DNA of 14,338 nt from Burkholderiaceae bacterium (lineage in GTDB: Bacteria > Pseudomonadota > Gammaproteobacteria > Burkholderiales > Burkholderiaceae_D). Of the stretch, positions 5,276-12,474 are shown piece by piece. The position numbers and the translations under genes are program-made. The stretch is from contig JAISIS010000195.1 in NCBI GenBank assembly GCA_031261905.1, positions 1 to 14,338 on the forward strand. The letters run 5' to 3'. Numbering within the stretch: position 1 is the stretch's first letter; each line of letters begins with the position of its first letter. The notes under the pieces are model-generated. The model had not been told where the DNA came from. It ran no database searches and saw only the letters and a list, made by a program, of their open reading frames with translations.

Positions 5276-7516
5276 CTAGCGCCGCTTGACATTCATGACG
5301 CCCGGCACTTCCCGGATCATCTGGATAGCCTTGTTCAGCCCGGCGGTTGAAAAAACTTCCACGGTAAACGACATGCGCGCGTGGCCCTTGACGCTTTGGG
5401 AGCTTACGCCGATCACATTCAGCTTCTCCCGCATGAAAATATCGGAAATATCACGCAACAACCCCTGCCTGTCACCCGCCAGGACAAATACATCCACCGG
5501 ATAAACCGTATCAGGATCGGATGTTCCCCAATCTGTCTGGATCACGCGCTCGGGAGACTGGCGCTTCATTTCCAGAAAATTCTTGCAGTCCGGGCGATGT
5601 ATGGAAACGCCCTTGCCGCGCGTGACAAAGCCTGCAATAGGATCAGGCGGCGCCGGCTTGCAGCATTTGGCCATCTGGGTCAACAGACCTTCCGCGCCCA
5701 CCACCAGTACCCCGGATTTGGCCCCGCGCACAATGCTGGATGCCCGGCTCTTTCTGGGCAGCACCGCTTCCTCGGCCTTTGCCTCCCTGCCTGCGGCTTC
5801 TTCGGCATGCAGGACCTGCTCTATGGTGCGTGTATTGATCTTGTCTTTCCCGACCGCCAGGAAAAGTTCTTCCATTTTGGCAAAGCCGAGTTTGCGCGCC
5901 AGTTCTTCCATATTGACTGACGTTTTGCCTTCCCGCTGCAAAATCCTGTCAACAACACTGCGCCCGCCGGATATATTTTCTTCATGCTCAATGGCGTTAA
6001 ACCAGGCGCGAATCTTGCTGTGCGTTCGGGCACTAACGGCAAAACCCGGCGTCAGCCAATCACGCGATGGCCCGGCGTCAAGACCTTTCGCGGTAATGAT
6101 CTCTACTGTCTGACCACTTTTCAGCGGCGTATTCAACGGTACCATCGCGCCATCCACCCGCGCGCCCCGGCAGCGGTTTCCCACACTGGTATGCACCTGA
6201 TAGGCGAAATCAATGGGGGTTGAGCCTTTGGGCAAATCAATCACCCGCGCCTGCGGCGTCAGCACGTAGATGCGGTCATCCAGTGTCGTTGCCTTGATTT
6301 TCCTGACCCAGTCGCTGTGCACATTATCCTGGGGCGCATCCTCCGGCGCGTCCGCCTTCCAGGAAAGCAATTGCCGCAGCCAGGAAATCTTTTCATCATA
6401 CTGCTGCGCCGTGAAATCGGAGCCGCCGGATTCCTTGTAGCGCCAATGGGAGGCCATGCCATACTCGGCAAAATTATGCATGGCCTCCGTGCGTATCTGC
6501 ACCTCCAGCGCCAGGCCGTCTTCCGCAATGACAATGGTATGCAGCGACTGGTAACCATTGGGCTTCGGACGCGAAATGTAATCGTCAAACTCTTCCAGTA
6601 TCGGCGTCCACATCCGGTGAATGATATCCAGCACGGCAAAACAGGTTTTAATGTCAGACACAATAATACGAAGCGCGCGAACATCATGCATTTGCTCGAA
6701 GTTAAGCGATTTTCCGTGCATTTTGCTCCAGATGCTGTAAATATGCTTGGGCCTGCCGGAAATTTCCGCCCGGATGTCGGCGGCGCTCAGTTCATCCCTG
6801 ACGCGCCTGATCGCCTGCTCGATGAACTCCTCGCGCTCCACGCGCTTTTCTTCCAGCATTTTCGCTATGGATTTGTAGGCATCCGGCTCAAGAAAACGGA
6901 AAGAAAGGTCTTCCAGTTCCCATTTCATCTGCCAGATACCCAGCCGGTTTGCCAGCGGCGCATAAAGCTCCAGTGTTTCGCGGGCATAACCTTCGCTGAT
7001 TTCATTATGCTTTTTGGTTTCGGCAATGTAGCGCAGCCCTGCAACCCTGGCCGCCAGCCGGATCAGCACCACGCGCATGTCGGACGCCATCGCCAGCAGC
7101 ATTTTTCTCAACGTTTCCGTCTGTTCCTTGCGGTGGGCGGCATTTTTTCCGCCTGCCTGCTGTGAAAGCAGGCCGCCGCTGACATCCTTGAGCCTGAACA
7201 ACTGACGAACATTGTCCACCAGCCCTACAACTTCCGCTCCAAAGCGGCTTTCCATTTTTTCCCATTCCGCAGGATTGATTTCCGGCAAAGGAATCAGCAG
7301 CCCGGCAATCCGGGTTTCCGGATCGGTATTCAACGTTGTCAGGATGATGCAGACCGTGCGGGCAAAATCTATCATGCCTTGCCCGGAGTCCAGTTTTTTG
7401 TCGTCATATATTTTGACGGCAAACTCATAGGCATCCGCTACCTGCCTGCCATGCTCCGGCGAAAGCCCGGCAGTGATTTTATCGGCGACGTTAATAAATG
7501 TGATGGGTGAAACCAT
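5276..7516 (-). CDS. relA: GTP pyrophosphokinase RelA, (p)ppGpp synthetase I
   Basis: The ribosome-associated stringent-response enzyme. It transfers pyrophosphate from ATP to GTP/GDP when uncharged tRNA is in the A site. Domains in order: an N-terminal hydrolase-like domain whose HDxxED motif is replaced by LIPLPE (74-79), so hydrolysis is not expected; the synthetase domain with RPKHIYSIWSKM (255-266), DVRALRI from 278 and RPKPNGYQSLHT (316-327); a TGS domain (DDRIYVLTP, roughly 414-475); a helical region; a zinc-finger/CC domain beginning MAKCCKP (C618, C619); and a C-terminal ACT domain over about the last 75 residues. The EFDD motif (309-312) is the acidic version typical of monofunctional RelA rather than the RxKD of SpoT/Rel. 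The length of 746 is normal. The ATG at 7516 has only a weak AGG upstream. A SpoT-type hydrolase should exist elsewhere in the genome. Confidence 0.94.
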   Translation of the reverse strand: MVSPITFINVADKITAGLSPEHGRQVADAYEFAVKIYDDKKLDSGQGMIDFARTVCIILTTLNTDPETRIAGLLIPLPEINPAEWEKMESRFGAEVVGLVDNVRQLFRLKDVSGGLLSQQAGGKNAAHRKEQTETLRKMLLAMASDMRVVLIRLAARVAGLRYIAETKKHNEISEGYARETLELYAPLANRLGIWQMKWELEDLSFRFLEPDAYKSIAKMLEEKRVEREEFIEQAIRRVRDELSAADIRAEISGRPKHIYSIWSKMHGKSLNFEQMHDVRALRIIVSDIKTCFAVLDIIHRMWTPILEEFDDYISRPKPNGYQSLHTIVIAEDGLALEVQIRTEAMHNFAEYGMASHWRYKESGGSDFTAQQYDEKISWLRQLLSWKADAPEDAPQDNVHSDWVRKIKATTLDDRIYVLTPQARVIDLPKGSTPIDFAYQVHTSVGNRCRGARVDGAMVPLNTPLKSGQTVEIITAKGLDAGPSRDWLTPGFAVSARTHSKIRAWFNAIEHEENISGGRSVVDRILQREGKTSVNMEELARKLGFAKMEELFLAVGKDKINTRTIEQVLHAEEAAGREAKAEEAVLPRKSRASSIVRGAKSGVLVVGAEGLLTQMAKCCKPAPPDPIAGFVTRGKGVSIHRPDCKNFLEMKRQSPERVIQTDWGTSDPDTVYPVDVFVLAGDRQGLLRDISDIFMREKLNVIGVSSQSVKGHARMSFTVEVFSTAGLNKAIQMIREVPGVMNVKRR

Positions 7517-7548
7517 ATTCCGGATACCTGCCTTTCCCGCGCTCGCAA

Positions 7549-7578
7549 ATTATCAGAATTCCTTAAAACCGCAGGCAA
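7549..7578 (-). promoter_or_regulatory. Putative relA promoter
   Basis: On the minus strand TTGCCT (7578-7573) and GATAAT (7554-7549) are 18 bp apart. Transcription would begin near 7542, about 26 nt before the relA ATG. The -35 is weak and the -10 matches at five of six positions. Read-through from the upstream membrane-protein gene is the alternative. Confidence 0.35.
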
Positions 7579-7584
7579 TCCTGC
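7567..7584 (-). terminator. Weak hairpin after the CobD/CbiB-family gene
   Basis: On the minus strand GCAGG-ATTG-CCTGC is followed by GGTTTT. The 5-bp stem (7580-7584 with 7571-7575) and short T-run make a weak terminator or attenuator. It touches the stop codon of the membrane-protein gene (7584-7586) and overlaps the proposed relA -35. Confidence 0.3.
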
Positions 7585-8543
7585 TATAACAGCCAGATTA
7601 CTATAGTAAAGAATAAAAATAACAAAAGCCACAACAACAACGCCCGCCATATCAGCCCTGTCGTCAGCTGGAAGAAGCGGATGGATGGCTCTTCACCCGG
7701 CTGGCTTTCCGCTTCCAGCCCTTCCATATCCATGGCATTCACATCCACAGGAACGATCCTGAGCGCTTTTTCGTAAGGGGTCCCCAGCCTGACGCCCAGC
7801 GCGCCACCGCCTGCAGACAACAGCACTCCGGTATTGCCATTATCCCAGCGATCCGCAAAATTACGCCAGGCATATACCGCATCCTCAAAATTACCCACCA
7901 CGGCAAAACATATAGCCGTCAATCTTGAGGGTATCCAGTCAATCCACAAAAAAGCGCGCGCCGCGAAACGCCCGAAAGCCTCGTAGCGGGCATCTCCGGT
8001 TTCCGACCATGCGCGAACCAGATAAGCCGCCAGCCGGTAAAGCACCGCACCTGCCGGACCAAGACCCGGAATCATAAACCAGAAAAACACGCCAAAGACA
8101 TGCTGATGTGAAGTCATGAGCGCCCTTTCGATAGAAAGGCGCATAATTTCAGGCGTTTCCATCGCGCTTGTATCTTGCCCGCTCCACTGGGAAAGCACCC
8201 GCCGCCCTTTGGCCTCATCTCCTGAAATCAGCGCAATCTGGATGGAGGAAAAATACTGGCTGTAATCCATAAACCCCATGCACAAATACAGAATCAGTAT
8301 ATTGAACAGCATCGCCAGAAAGGCGCTTACGGAAAAACACGCCCAGTAAATAACCAGCACCGGAGGCGTAATGCCAAAAACAAGGAGCATCCAGCCAATC
8401 CGGCCATGTTGCGGATGACCGGCGTTAAACCATATCTCAAAGCGATCCGCCAGCATACGGATCGTCTTCAGAATCGGGTTGTTAATTCGTACCGGCCTGA
8501 AATGATCCAGTACCAACGCGAAAAAAACCGAGAAAAAAAGCAT
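7584..8543 (-). CDS. CobD/CbiB-family integral membrane protein
   Basis: A 319-residue membrane protein resembling the CobD/CbiB/AmpE-type family that Burkholderiales carry outside any cobalamin cluster. Visible family features are the N-terminal MLFFSVFFALVLDHFRP, HPQHGRIGWML near residue 43, a hydrophobic pair of segments around 49-90, HQHVFGVFFWFMIPGLGPAGAVLYR in the middle, and a very hydrophobic C-terminal helix (about the last 25 residues). True CbiB amidates adenosylcobyrate in the cobalamin pathway. No other cobalamin gene is nearby, so I would not assign that reaction. The physiological role of this branch is not known to me. It lies 80 nt after the NUDIX gene and 67 nt before relA, all on one strand. 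The ATG at 8543 has no clear Shine-Dalgarno. Confidence 0.75.
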   Translation of the reverse strand: MLFFSVFFALVLDHFRPVRINNPILKTIRMLADRFEIWFNAGHPQHGRIGWMLLVFGITPPVLVIYWACFSVSAFLAMLFNILILYLCMGFMDYSQYFSSIQIALISGDEAKGRRVLSQWSGQDTSAMETPEIMRLSIERALMTSHQHVFGVFFWFMIPGLGPAGAVLYRLAAYLVRAWSETGDARYEAFGRFAARAFLWIDWIPSRLTAICFAVVGNFEDAVYAWRNFADRWDNGNTGVLLSAGGGALGVRLGTPYEKALRIVPVDVNAMDMEGLEAESQPGEEPSIRFFQLTTGLIWRALLLWLLLFLFFTIVIWLL

Positions 8544-8623
8544 GACAATCTACGGAGTGTTCTTCAAGACACTACGATACCGCAGCACCCCGCCGGAATC
8601 AAACGTCAATATCCTGCCTGGCC

Positions 8624-9295
8624 TTACGCACGCATAAAATGAAACAGGTTGCGCAGCATACCGGCCGTTGCGCCCCAGATCATGTAGTGCTTATAGGGAA
8701 TGGTATAAAAGGTTCTGGGGCCGAAGTCCGGCAACATCACCGAGCGACGCTGGTAATGCGCGCCTGTCATCACCCAGGAAAAAGGAACGTCAAAGACTTC
8801 AGCCACTTCCATGGGATCGGTGCGAATGGCAAACGGCGGGCGAACAATGGCGACCACCGGTGTAATACTGTAACCACTGCCTGTACGGTATTGCGGCAGG
8901 GTGCCGAGAATCTCGATCTGCTCGCGCTCAACCCCCACCTCTTCTTCCATCTCCCGCAATGCGGTTTCAATGCGGGAAGAATCGGTAAGATCAACCCGAC
9001 CGCCAGGGAAGCTGATTTGACCGGCATGATCGTGCAAATGCGCGGCACGGCGGGTCAGCATCAGCCATAAATCGTCTTCCTTTCTGGCTACCAGCGGAAT
9101 CAGCACGGCGGCGGGAACCCAGCGGTTTCGCCCGCCCGGAAGCGGCTTTTCCTCCATAGCTTCCGGCTGCCATTCACGGGGATTGGCAAAACGGCTGCGG
9201 AGCCACCCGGTATTCAACCTCTCTGGAGGTACGGGCGGTTCATCCGCCACCGAATCAATGGGGCGTGTCGCAGGATCCAGCTTCAGTTCCGCCAT
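8624..9295 (-). CDS. NUDIX hydrolase, CoA pyrophosphatase type (NudL/UPF0035-like)
   Basis: A 223-residue cytoplasmic NUDIX protein. LTRRAAHLHDHAGQISFPGG matches the extended UPF0035 signature seen in coenzyme A pyrophosphatases, and the following RVD...TALREMEEEVGV supplies the metal-binding REUxEExGU core of the Nudix box. Spacing before RE is one residue longer than the textbook Nudix box, as I recall for this subgroup. The expected reaction is hydrolysis of CoA or its oxidised and acylated forms to phosphopantetheine and 3',5'-ADP. The substrate is inferred from the family. The ATG at 9295 is well supported by AAGGAGG 4 nt upstream (9300-9306). The gene follows rplS, but a strong terminator stands between them, so it needs read-through or its own promoter. 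Confidence 0.83.
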   Translation of the reverse strand: MAELKLDPATRPIDSVADEPPVPPERLNTGWLRSRFANPREWQPEAMEEKPLPGGRNRWVPAAVLIPLVARKEDDLWLMLTRRAAHLHDHAGQISFPGGRVDLTDSSRIETALREMEEEVGVEREQIEILGTLPQYRTGSGYSITPVVAIVRPPFAIRTDPMEVAEVFDVPFSWVMTGAHYQRRSVMLPDFGPRTFYTIPYKHYMIWGATAGMLRNLFHFMRA

Positions 9296-9306
9296 GTTTC
9301 CTCCTT

Positions 9307-9343
9307 AAAAAACAAAAGGGACACCTGCTGCGATGCCCCTTTT
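9307..9343 (-). terminator. Strong intrinsic terminator of the rpsP-rimM-trmD-rplS operon
   Basis: On the minus strand a 10-bp stem (9343-9334 with 9323-9314, one G-T wobble), a 10-nt loop, then G and six Ts (9312-9307). The stem starts with AAAAGGG and ends CCCTTTT, so it also looks symmetric on the plus strand, but only the minus strand has the long T-run. It lies 20 nt past the rplS stop and directly abuts the ribosome binding site of the NUDIX gene. Confidence 0.85.
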
Positions 9344-9362
9344 ACCCGATACTGCGGCCAGC

Positions 9363-9743
9363 TTACGCTCCTGCCGGTCTGGTTCCCCGTCCAGGCAGTT
9401 TTTCCTTGATGCGGGCAGACTTGCCTGAACGCTCGCGCAGATAGTACAGCTTGGCGCGGCGGACATCGCCACGGCGCTTGACTTCAATGGAATCAATCCT
9501 CGGCGAGTAAAGCTGGAAAGTTCTTTCCACGCCTTCACCGGATGAAATCTTGCGCACAATAAAATTGGAATTCAGTCCACGGTTACGGCGCGAAATCACC
9601 ACGCCTTCATAAGCCTGTACGCGCTTGCGGTTGCCTTCAACCACATTCACGTTCACCACAACGGTATCACCCGGCGCGAAATCGGGAATATTCTTTCCCA
9701 GACGCGCTATTTCTTCTTTTTCAAGTTGTTGAATCAGATTCAT
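9363..9743 (-). CDS. rplS: 50S ribosomal protein L19
   Basis: A structural protein of the large ribosomal subunit near the 30S-50S interface. The sequence is highly characteristic: [12 protein letters not shown], then [20 protein letters not shown], then [15 protein letters not shown], then [12 protein letters not shown] and [17 protein letters not shown]. At 126 residues it is slightly longer than the usual 115-120. The frame stays open 28 codons further upstream, but ATG 9743 gives the family's N-terminus and has AGGAG about 5 nt upstream. It is the last gene of the operon and is followed by a strong terminator. The 95-nt gap from trmD is the longest in the operon. Confidence 0.96.
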   Translation of the reverse strand: MNLIQQLEKEEIARLGKNIPDFAPGDTVVVNVNVVEGNRKRVQAYEGVVISRRNRGLNSNFIVRKISSGEGVERTFQLYSPRIDSIEVKRRGDVRRAKLYYLRERSGKSARIKEKLPGRGTRPAGA

Positions 9744-9838
9744 TTTATCTCCTATACCATCATACCGGCGCCTGTTGGTTAAATTGCCTTTTATGGCTAT
9801 TGCCCGGCAGAGGATGGTGTTATACAAATTACCTGCTA

Positions 9839-10603
9839 CTACCCATGACGGTTATTGCCCTGACCGCCCAGAAACTTTTCGTCTGCTTCTGAAAGCAGAC
9901 CGGCAATACGTGCCTTCTCAAGTAGATCGGGCCGCTTTTGGCGGGTTGCCAGGAGCGCCTGCTCCCACCGCCATTTTTCTATTTCCGCATGGTTGCCGCC
10001 CATCAGGACAGCAGGAACCTCCAGGCCTTCATATACAGGAGGCCTTGTATAGTGCGGGCAGTCGAGTATACCCGAAACAAAGCTGTCCTGTACAGCCGAC
10101 AACTCATCATGCAGCACACCCGGCAATTGCCGGATAAGGGCATCCATCAGCGCCATCGCCGGTATTTCCCCGCCGGACAGCACGAAATCGCCCATGCTGA
10201 TTTCTTCCGTCACACAGCGGTCCAGCAAACGCTGATCAATCGCCTCGTAGCGTCCGCACAACAAAATCAGGCCAGGCATCTCCTTCAGTTCCATCACCCG
10301 CTTATGCGTCAGTGAGGCTCCCTGCGGAGACAAATACACCACATGCGGCGTTTCTATACCCACAGCCCGCTGATTCGCTTTTGCCGAGGCAATGGCTTCT
10401 TCCAGCGGCTTTGCCAGCATCACCATGCCTGGACCGCCGCCGTAGGGCCTGTCATCCACCGTGCGGTGCCTGTCTTCCGTGAAATCACGCGGATTCCACA
10501 AGGTCAGCGCATATTTATTCTCTTCAAACGCCCGCCGGGTCACACCCGATGCCGTCAGTGCCGCAAACATCTCCGGGAAAAGCGTGATGACGTCAAACTG
10601 CAT
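9839..10603 (-). CDS. trmD: tRNA (guanine-37-N1)-methyltransferase
   Basis: A SPOUT-class enzyme that methylates N1 of G37 next to the anticodon, using SAM, and so prevents +1 frameshifting. The protein of 254 residues shows the trefoil-knot signatures: [49 protein letters not shown], then LDCPHYTRP. The length is normal. The frame continues upstream of ATG 10603 into rimM, but [13 protein letters not shown] is the family's N-terminus and a purine-rich GAGGGGAAGG site precedes it. It starts 10 nt after the rimM stop, in the conserved order rpsP-rimM-trmD-rplS. Confidence 0.96.
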   Translation of the reverse strand: MQFDVITLFPEMFAALTASGVTRRAFEENKYALTLWNPRDFTEDRHRTVDDRPYGGGPGMVMLAKPLEEAIASAKANQRAVGIETPHVVYLSPQGASLTHKRVMELKEMPGLILLCGRYEAIDQRLLDRCVTEEISMGDFVLSGGEIPAMALMDALIRQLPGVLHDELSAVQDSFVSGILDCPHYTRPPVYEGLEVPAVLMGGNHAEIEKWRWEQALLATRQKRPDLLEKARIAGLLSEADEKFLGGQGNNRHG

Positions 10604-10613
10604 CGCCTTCCCC

Positions 10614-11162
10614 TCAATAATCGGATTCCCATTCCACCATGATCTTCCCGCCTTCCTGATCAATGTCTCCGACAAACTGCTCGACAAAAGGAATCAGTAC
10701 CTCGCGGCGGCGACCGGTATCCTCATTTTGTCCGGCGTCAACCCGCAAAACCTGGTGCACACCGTTATCCATAAGATCATGCACCACCCCGAGCAGTTCA
10801 CCCCGATGATTAATCACCTTCAGGCCGATCAGGTCAACCCAGTAAAATTCATTTTCATCCAGTTCCGGAAACAGGCTGCGGGAAATGCCAATCTGCACGC
10901 CCTTTGCCGCTTCGGCCTCTTCGCGGGATTTAATGGTTGACAGCCGCGCCAGCACCTCATCGCCATGCAGACGGGTGCCCAATACCTTGACGGGATGAAG
11001 CTCCGGGCTGTCCAGCCACCAGGTTTTTACGGTCAGCAGGGCTTCGCCATCTTCGGAATAAGGCCGGATACGCGTCCAGCCCGAAACCCCGTATGCGCCA
11101 GCCACATAACCTACCGTGACCAGATCATCCGGCGGTTGATGTGCTGTCGCCTTTGCAGACAA
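10614..11162 (-). CDS. rimM: Ribosome maturation factor RimM
   Basis: A 30S assembly factor that binds S19 and helps 16S rRNA 3'-domain maturation. The 182-residue protein has the N-terminal RimM barrel ([23 protein letters not shown]) and the C-terminal PRC-barrel ([14 protein letters not shown], then [19 protein letters not shown], ending [11 protein letters not shown]...). The start codon appears to be TTG (11162-11160). No ATG or GTG lies between the rpsP stop and the conserved VTVGYV block. The TTG begins 2 nt after the rpsP stop, with a modest GGCGG site about 7 nt upstream inside rpsP, so translation may be coupled to rpsP. Confidence 0.93.
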   Translation of the reverse strand: MSAKATAHQPPDDLVTVGYVAGAYGVSGWTRIRPYSEDGEALLTVKTWWLDSPELHPVKVLGTRLHGDEVLARLSTIKSREEAEAAKGVQIGISRSLFPELDENEFYWVDLIGLKVINHRGELLGVVHDLMDNGVHQVLRVDAGQNEDTGRRREVLIPFVEQFVGDIDQEGGKIMVEWESDY

Positions 11163-11164
11163 AT

Positions 11165-11416
11165 TTATGCCGCCTGCTTCTTGCTTTCGCGAACCAGACG
11201 CTCAACCGTGGCGCTCATCTTTGCGCCAACGCCTTGCCAGTAGGCCAGCCTGTCCGCGGCAATATTCAAGCCCTTTTCGTGCTCGGCGGCAAAGGGATTA
11301 TAGGTGCCGATACGCTCAATAAAGCGGCCATCACGACGGCTGCGCGAATCAGCGGCGACAATTCGGTAAAACGGGCGCTTTTTTGCGCCTCCACGTGCTA
11401 AACGAATAACGACCAT
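11165..11416 (-). CDS. rpsP: 30S ribosomal protein S16
   Basis: A small-subunit protein needed for early 30S assembly. The 83-residue sequence [17 protein letters not shown], then [17 protein letters not shown] and RIGTYNPFA is diagnostic, and the length is normal. The ATG at 11416 has GGA about 7 nt upstream. It is the first gene of the operon and has a consensus -10 element 39 bp upstream. The stop is 2 nt before the rimM TTG. Confidence 0.97.
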   Translation of the reverse strand: MVVIRLARGGAKKRPFYRIVAADSRSRRDGRFIERIGTYNPFAAEHEKGLNIAADRLAYWQGVGAKMSATVERLVRESKKQAA

Positions 11417-11454
11417 AATATTTCCAAAAAAAGTCCGATACGGAAAATTTTGAG

Positions 11455-11460
11455 ATTATA
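11455..11460 (-). promoter_or_regulatory. -10 element of the rpsP operon promoter
   Basis: The minus strand reads a perfect TATAAT at 11460-11455, preceded by GGGA. Transcription would start near 11448 and give a leader of about 32 nt. The -35 position holds only AT-rich sequence (around TATGGT), with no clear consensus. Confidence 0.55.
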
Positions 11461-11534
11461 TCCCAATCCGGATAAAAACCATAGAAAACGCAAAGGAATT
11501 GCCAAAACAGCGGCAATCTGTCTCATTTAACCAC

Positions 11535-11561
11535 TTATAACCGCTCAGGTTTTGGTTATAA
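11535..11561. repeat. Perfect inverted repeat TTATAACC-N11-GGTTATAA at the end of the RquA-like gene
   Basis: 8-bp arms at 11535-11542 and 11554-11561 flank an 11-nt spacer that holds the stop codon (11545-11547). The stem is AT-rich and no T-run follows on the minus strand, so it would be a poor intrinsic terminator. It may protect the mRNA 3' end or bind a regulator of the downstream rpsP promoter. Role uncertain. Confidence 0.45.
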
Positions 11562-12306
11562 CAAGCCTCTGATACAGTTCCCCGAAGTATGTTGTCTGGC
11601 TGATCACCTGATACCGGGCCGTTTCAGGAAAATAATGCGTAAGCGGATAACGCCACATATCCATCGCATAGGGTTCAAACAGGCCAAACACCAGGCGCTG
11701 CCACCAGCGCAGCGGATGCAGCGTACGGGGACGATGAAACTCCACCAGCACCAGCCGGCCACCCGGTTTCAGCACCCGCAGGGCTTCCGACAGCGCCTGC
11801 CGCCGTTTGTCTTCAGGCAATTCGTGCGGCAGGAAAAACATCAGCACATGATCATAACTGTTGTCCGGGCACGGCAAATCGGTAGCGTCACAGGGAAACA
11901 TTCTGATCCGCTCATCCGGCAGCTTCAGCTTCCGGCGCGTTTTTTCCAGTTGTACCGGCAACACATCAATCAAATCAAAGCGCGCGGATTCATCCAGTTG
12001 CTGCTGAATACGCGGCACAAGCTGCCCATAGGCGTTGGAAATCTGCAACAGGCTCCCCGTCAGCGGACGGGGAAACGCTTCCAGCACTGCATCCACCAGG
12101 CGGGTGTAATTGCCGAGCAGAATAAAGTTTATGAGAAAGCCACGATCCCAGAAACGAACCGCCAGCGGATGTTCATAGGCCCACCAGTAGGTTTTCCGCA
12201 AATAATCCGGTGTTTCAGGCAACGCAGGCGACGAGCAGAAATCAGGCGCCTCGCCTGCCGCCAGACTACCCTGCCGCTGATTTTCCGAATGTGCCTGTGA
12301 TTCCAT
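11545..12306 (-). CDS. rquA: RquA-like rhodoquinone biosynthesis protein (methyltransferase fold)
   Basis: A class I methyltransferase-fold protein of 253 residues that resembles RquA, which replaces a methoxy group of ubiquinone by an amino group to make rhodoquinone, the low-potential quinone for fumarate reduction. Features I associate with RquA: YLRKTYWWAYEHP (35-47), DRGFLINFILLGNYTRL (54-70), LIDVLPVQL (112-120), MFFLPHELPEDKRR (156-169), PGGRLVLVEFHRP (181-193), HPLRWW (197-202), EPYAMDMW (211-218) and TYFGELYQRLVITK at the C-terminus. The usual glycine-rich SAM loop is replaced by LLQISNAYGQL (86-96), also an RquA trait. The first ~34 residues are polar and look unconserved. No Shine-Dalgarno is evident before ATG 12306, so the start could be a little later. 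It could also be a RquA paralogue of other function. Confidence 0.72.
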   Translation of the reverse strand: MESQAHSENQRQGSLAAGEAPDFCSSPALPETPDYLRKTYWWAYEHPLAVRFWDRGFLINFILLGNYTRLVDAVLEAFPRPLTGSLLQISNAYGQLVPRIQQQLDESARFDLIDVLPVQLEKTRRKLKLPDERIRMFPCDATDLPCPDNSYDHVLMFFLPHELPEDKRRQALSEALRVLKPGGRLVLVEFHRPRTLHPLRWWQRLVFGLFEPYAMDMWRYPLTHYFPETARYQVISQTTYFGELYQRLVITKT

Positions 12307-12324
12307 TGTCGTTGCCGTTACCCA

Positions 12325-12339
12325 TGCCTGCGTCAGGCA
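12325..12339. promoter_or_regulatory. Palindrome TGCCTG-CGT-CAGGCA at the proposed start site of the RquA-like gene
   Basis: Perfect 6-bp arms with a 3-nt spacer. The only minus-strand -10 candidate, TACAAT (12350-12345), would start transcription near 12338, inside this palindrome. The position suits an operator or a hairpin at the mRNA 5' end. No convincing -35 accompanies the -10. Confidence 0.35.
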
Positions 12340-12404
12340 CGCCGATTGTACGCTTTTATTCGTTCGCGGGCATCGTCACAAATACAAATTGTTACGCAAC
12401 ACAT

Positions 12405-12433
12405 TTGCAGATATCGCTCCCACAAGACATAAT
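12405..12433 (+). promoter_or_regulatory. Putative sigma-70 promoter of the HAD-ackA transcript
   Basis: TTGCAG (12405-12410), a 17-bp spacer, then CATAAT (12428-12433). Transcription would start near 12440 with a leader of about 35 nt before ATG 12475. A small palindrome, TGTTACGCAACA (12390-12401), lies just upstream of the -35 and might be an activator site. Confidence 0.5.
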
Positions 12434-12474
12434 TGAAACTGACACGCCCTGCCGGATAACCACAGGAGCCGAAT

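Noticed and set aside
6317..7165. 282-codon plus-strand open frame opposite relA
   Set aside because: It is a mirror of the relA coding strand. The product is rich in Arg, His and Gln and shows no family features, while the relA frame has all domains intact.
7584..8543. Naming the membrane protein CobD/CbiB adenosylcobinamide-phosphate synthase
   Set aside because: No cobalamin gene is nearby, and this branch differs from true CbiB. Only the family name is supported.
8550..8575. Imperfect hairpin AGTGT...ACACT before the CobD/CbiB-family gene
   Set aside because: Five paired bases around a poorly paired centre; no T-run and no supporting context.
9744..9827. 28-codon N-terminal extension of rplS
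   Set aside because: L19 proteins begin at MNLIxxxE, and the ribosome site precedes ATG 9743.
10604..10687. 28-codon N-terminal extension of trmD into rimM
   Set aside because: TrmD begins at the [10 protein letters not shown] block, with a ribosome site just upstream of ATG 10603.
11635..12300. 221-codon plus-strand open frame opposite the RquA-like gene
   Set aside because: Low-complexity Arg/Gln/His-rich product without motifs; the minus-strand frame matches a known family.
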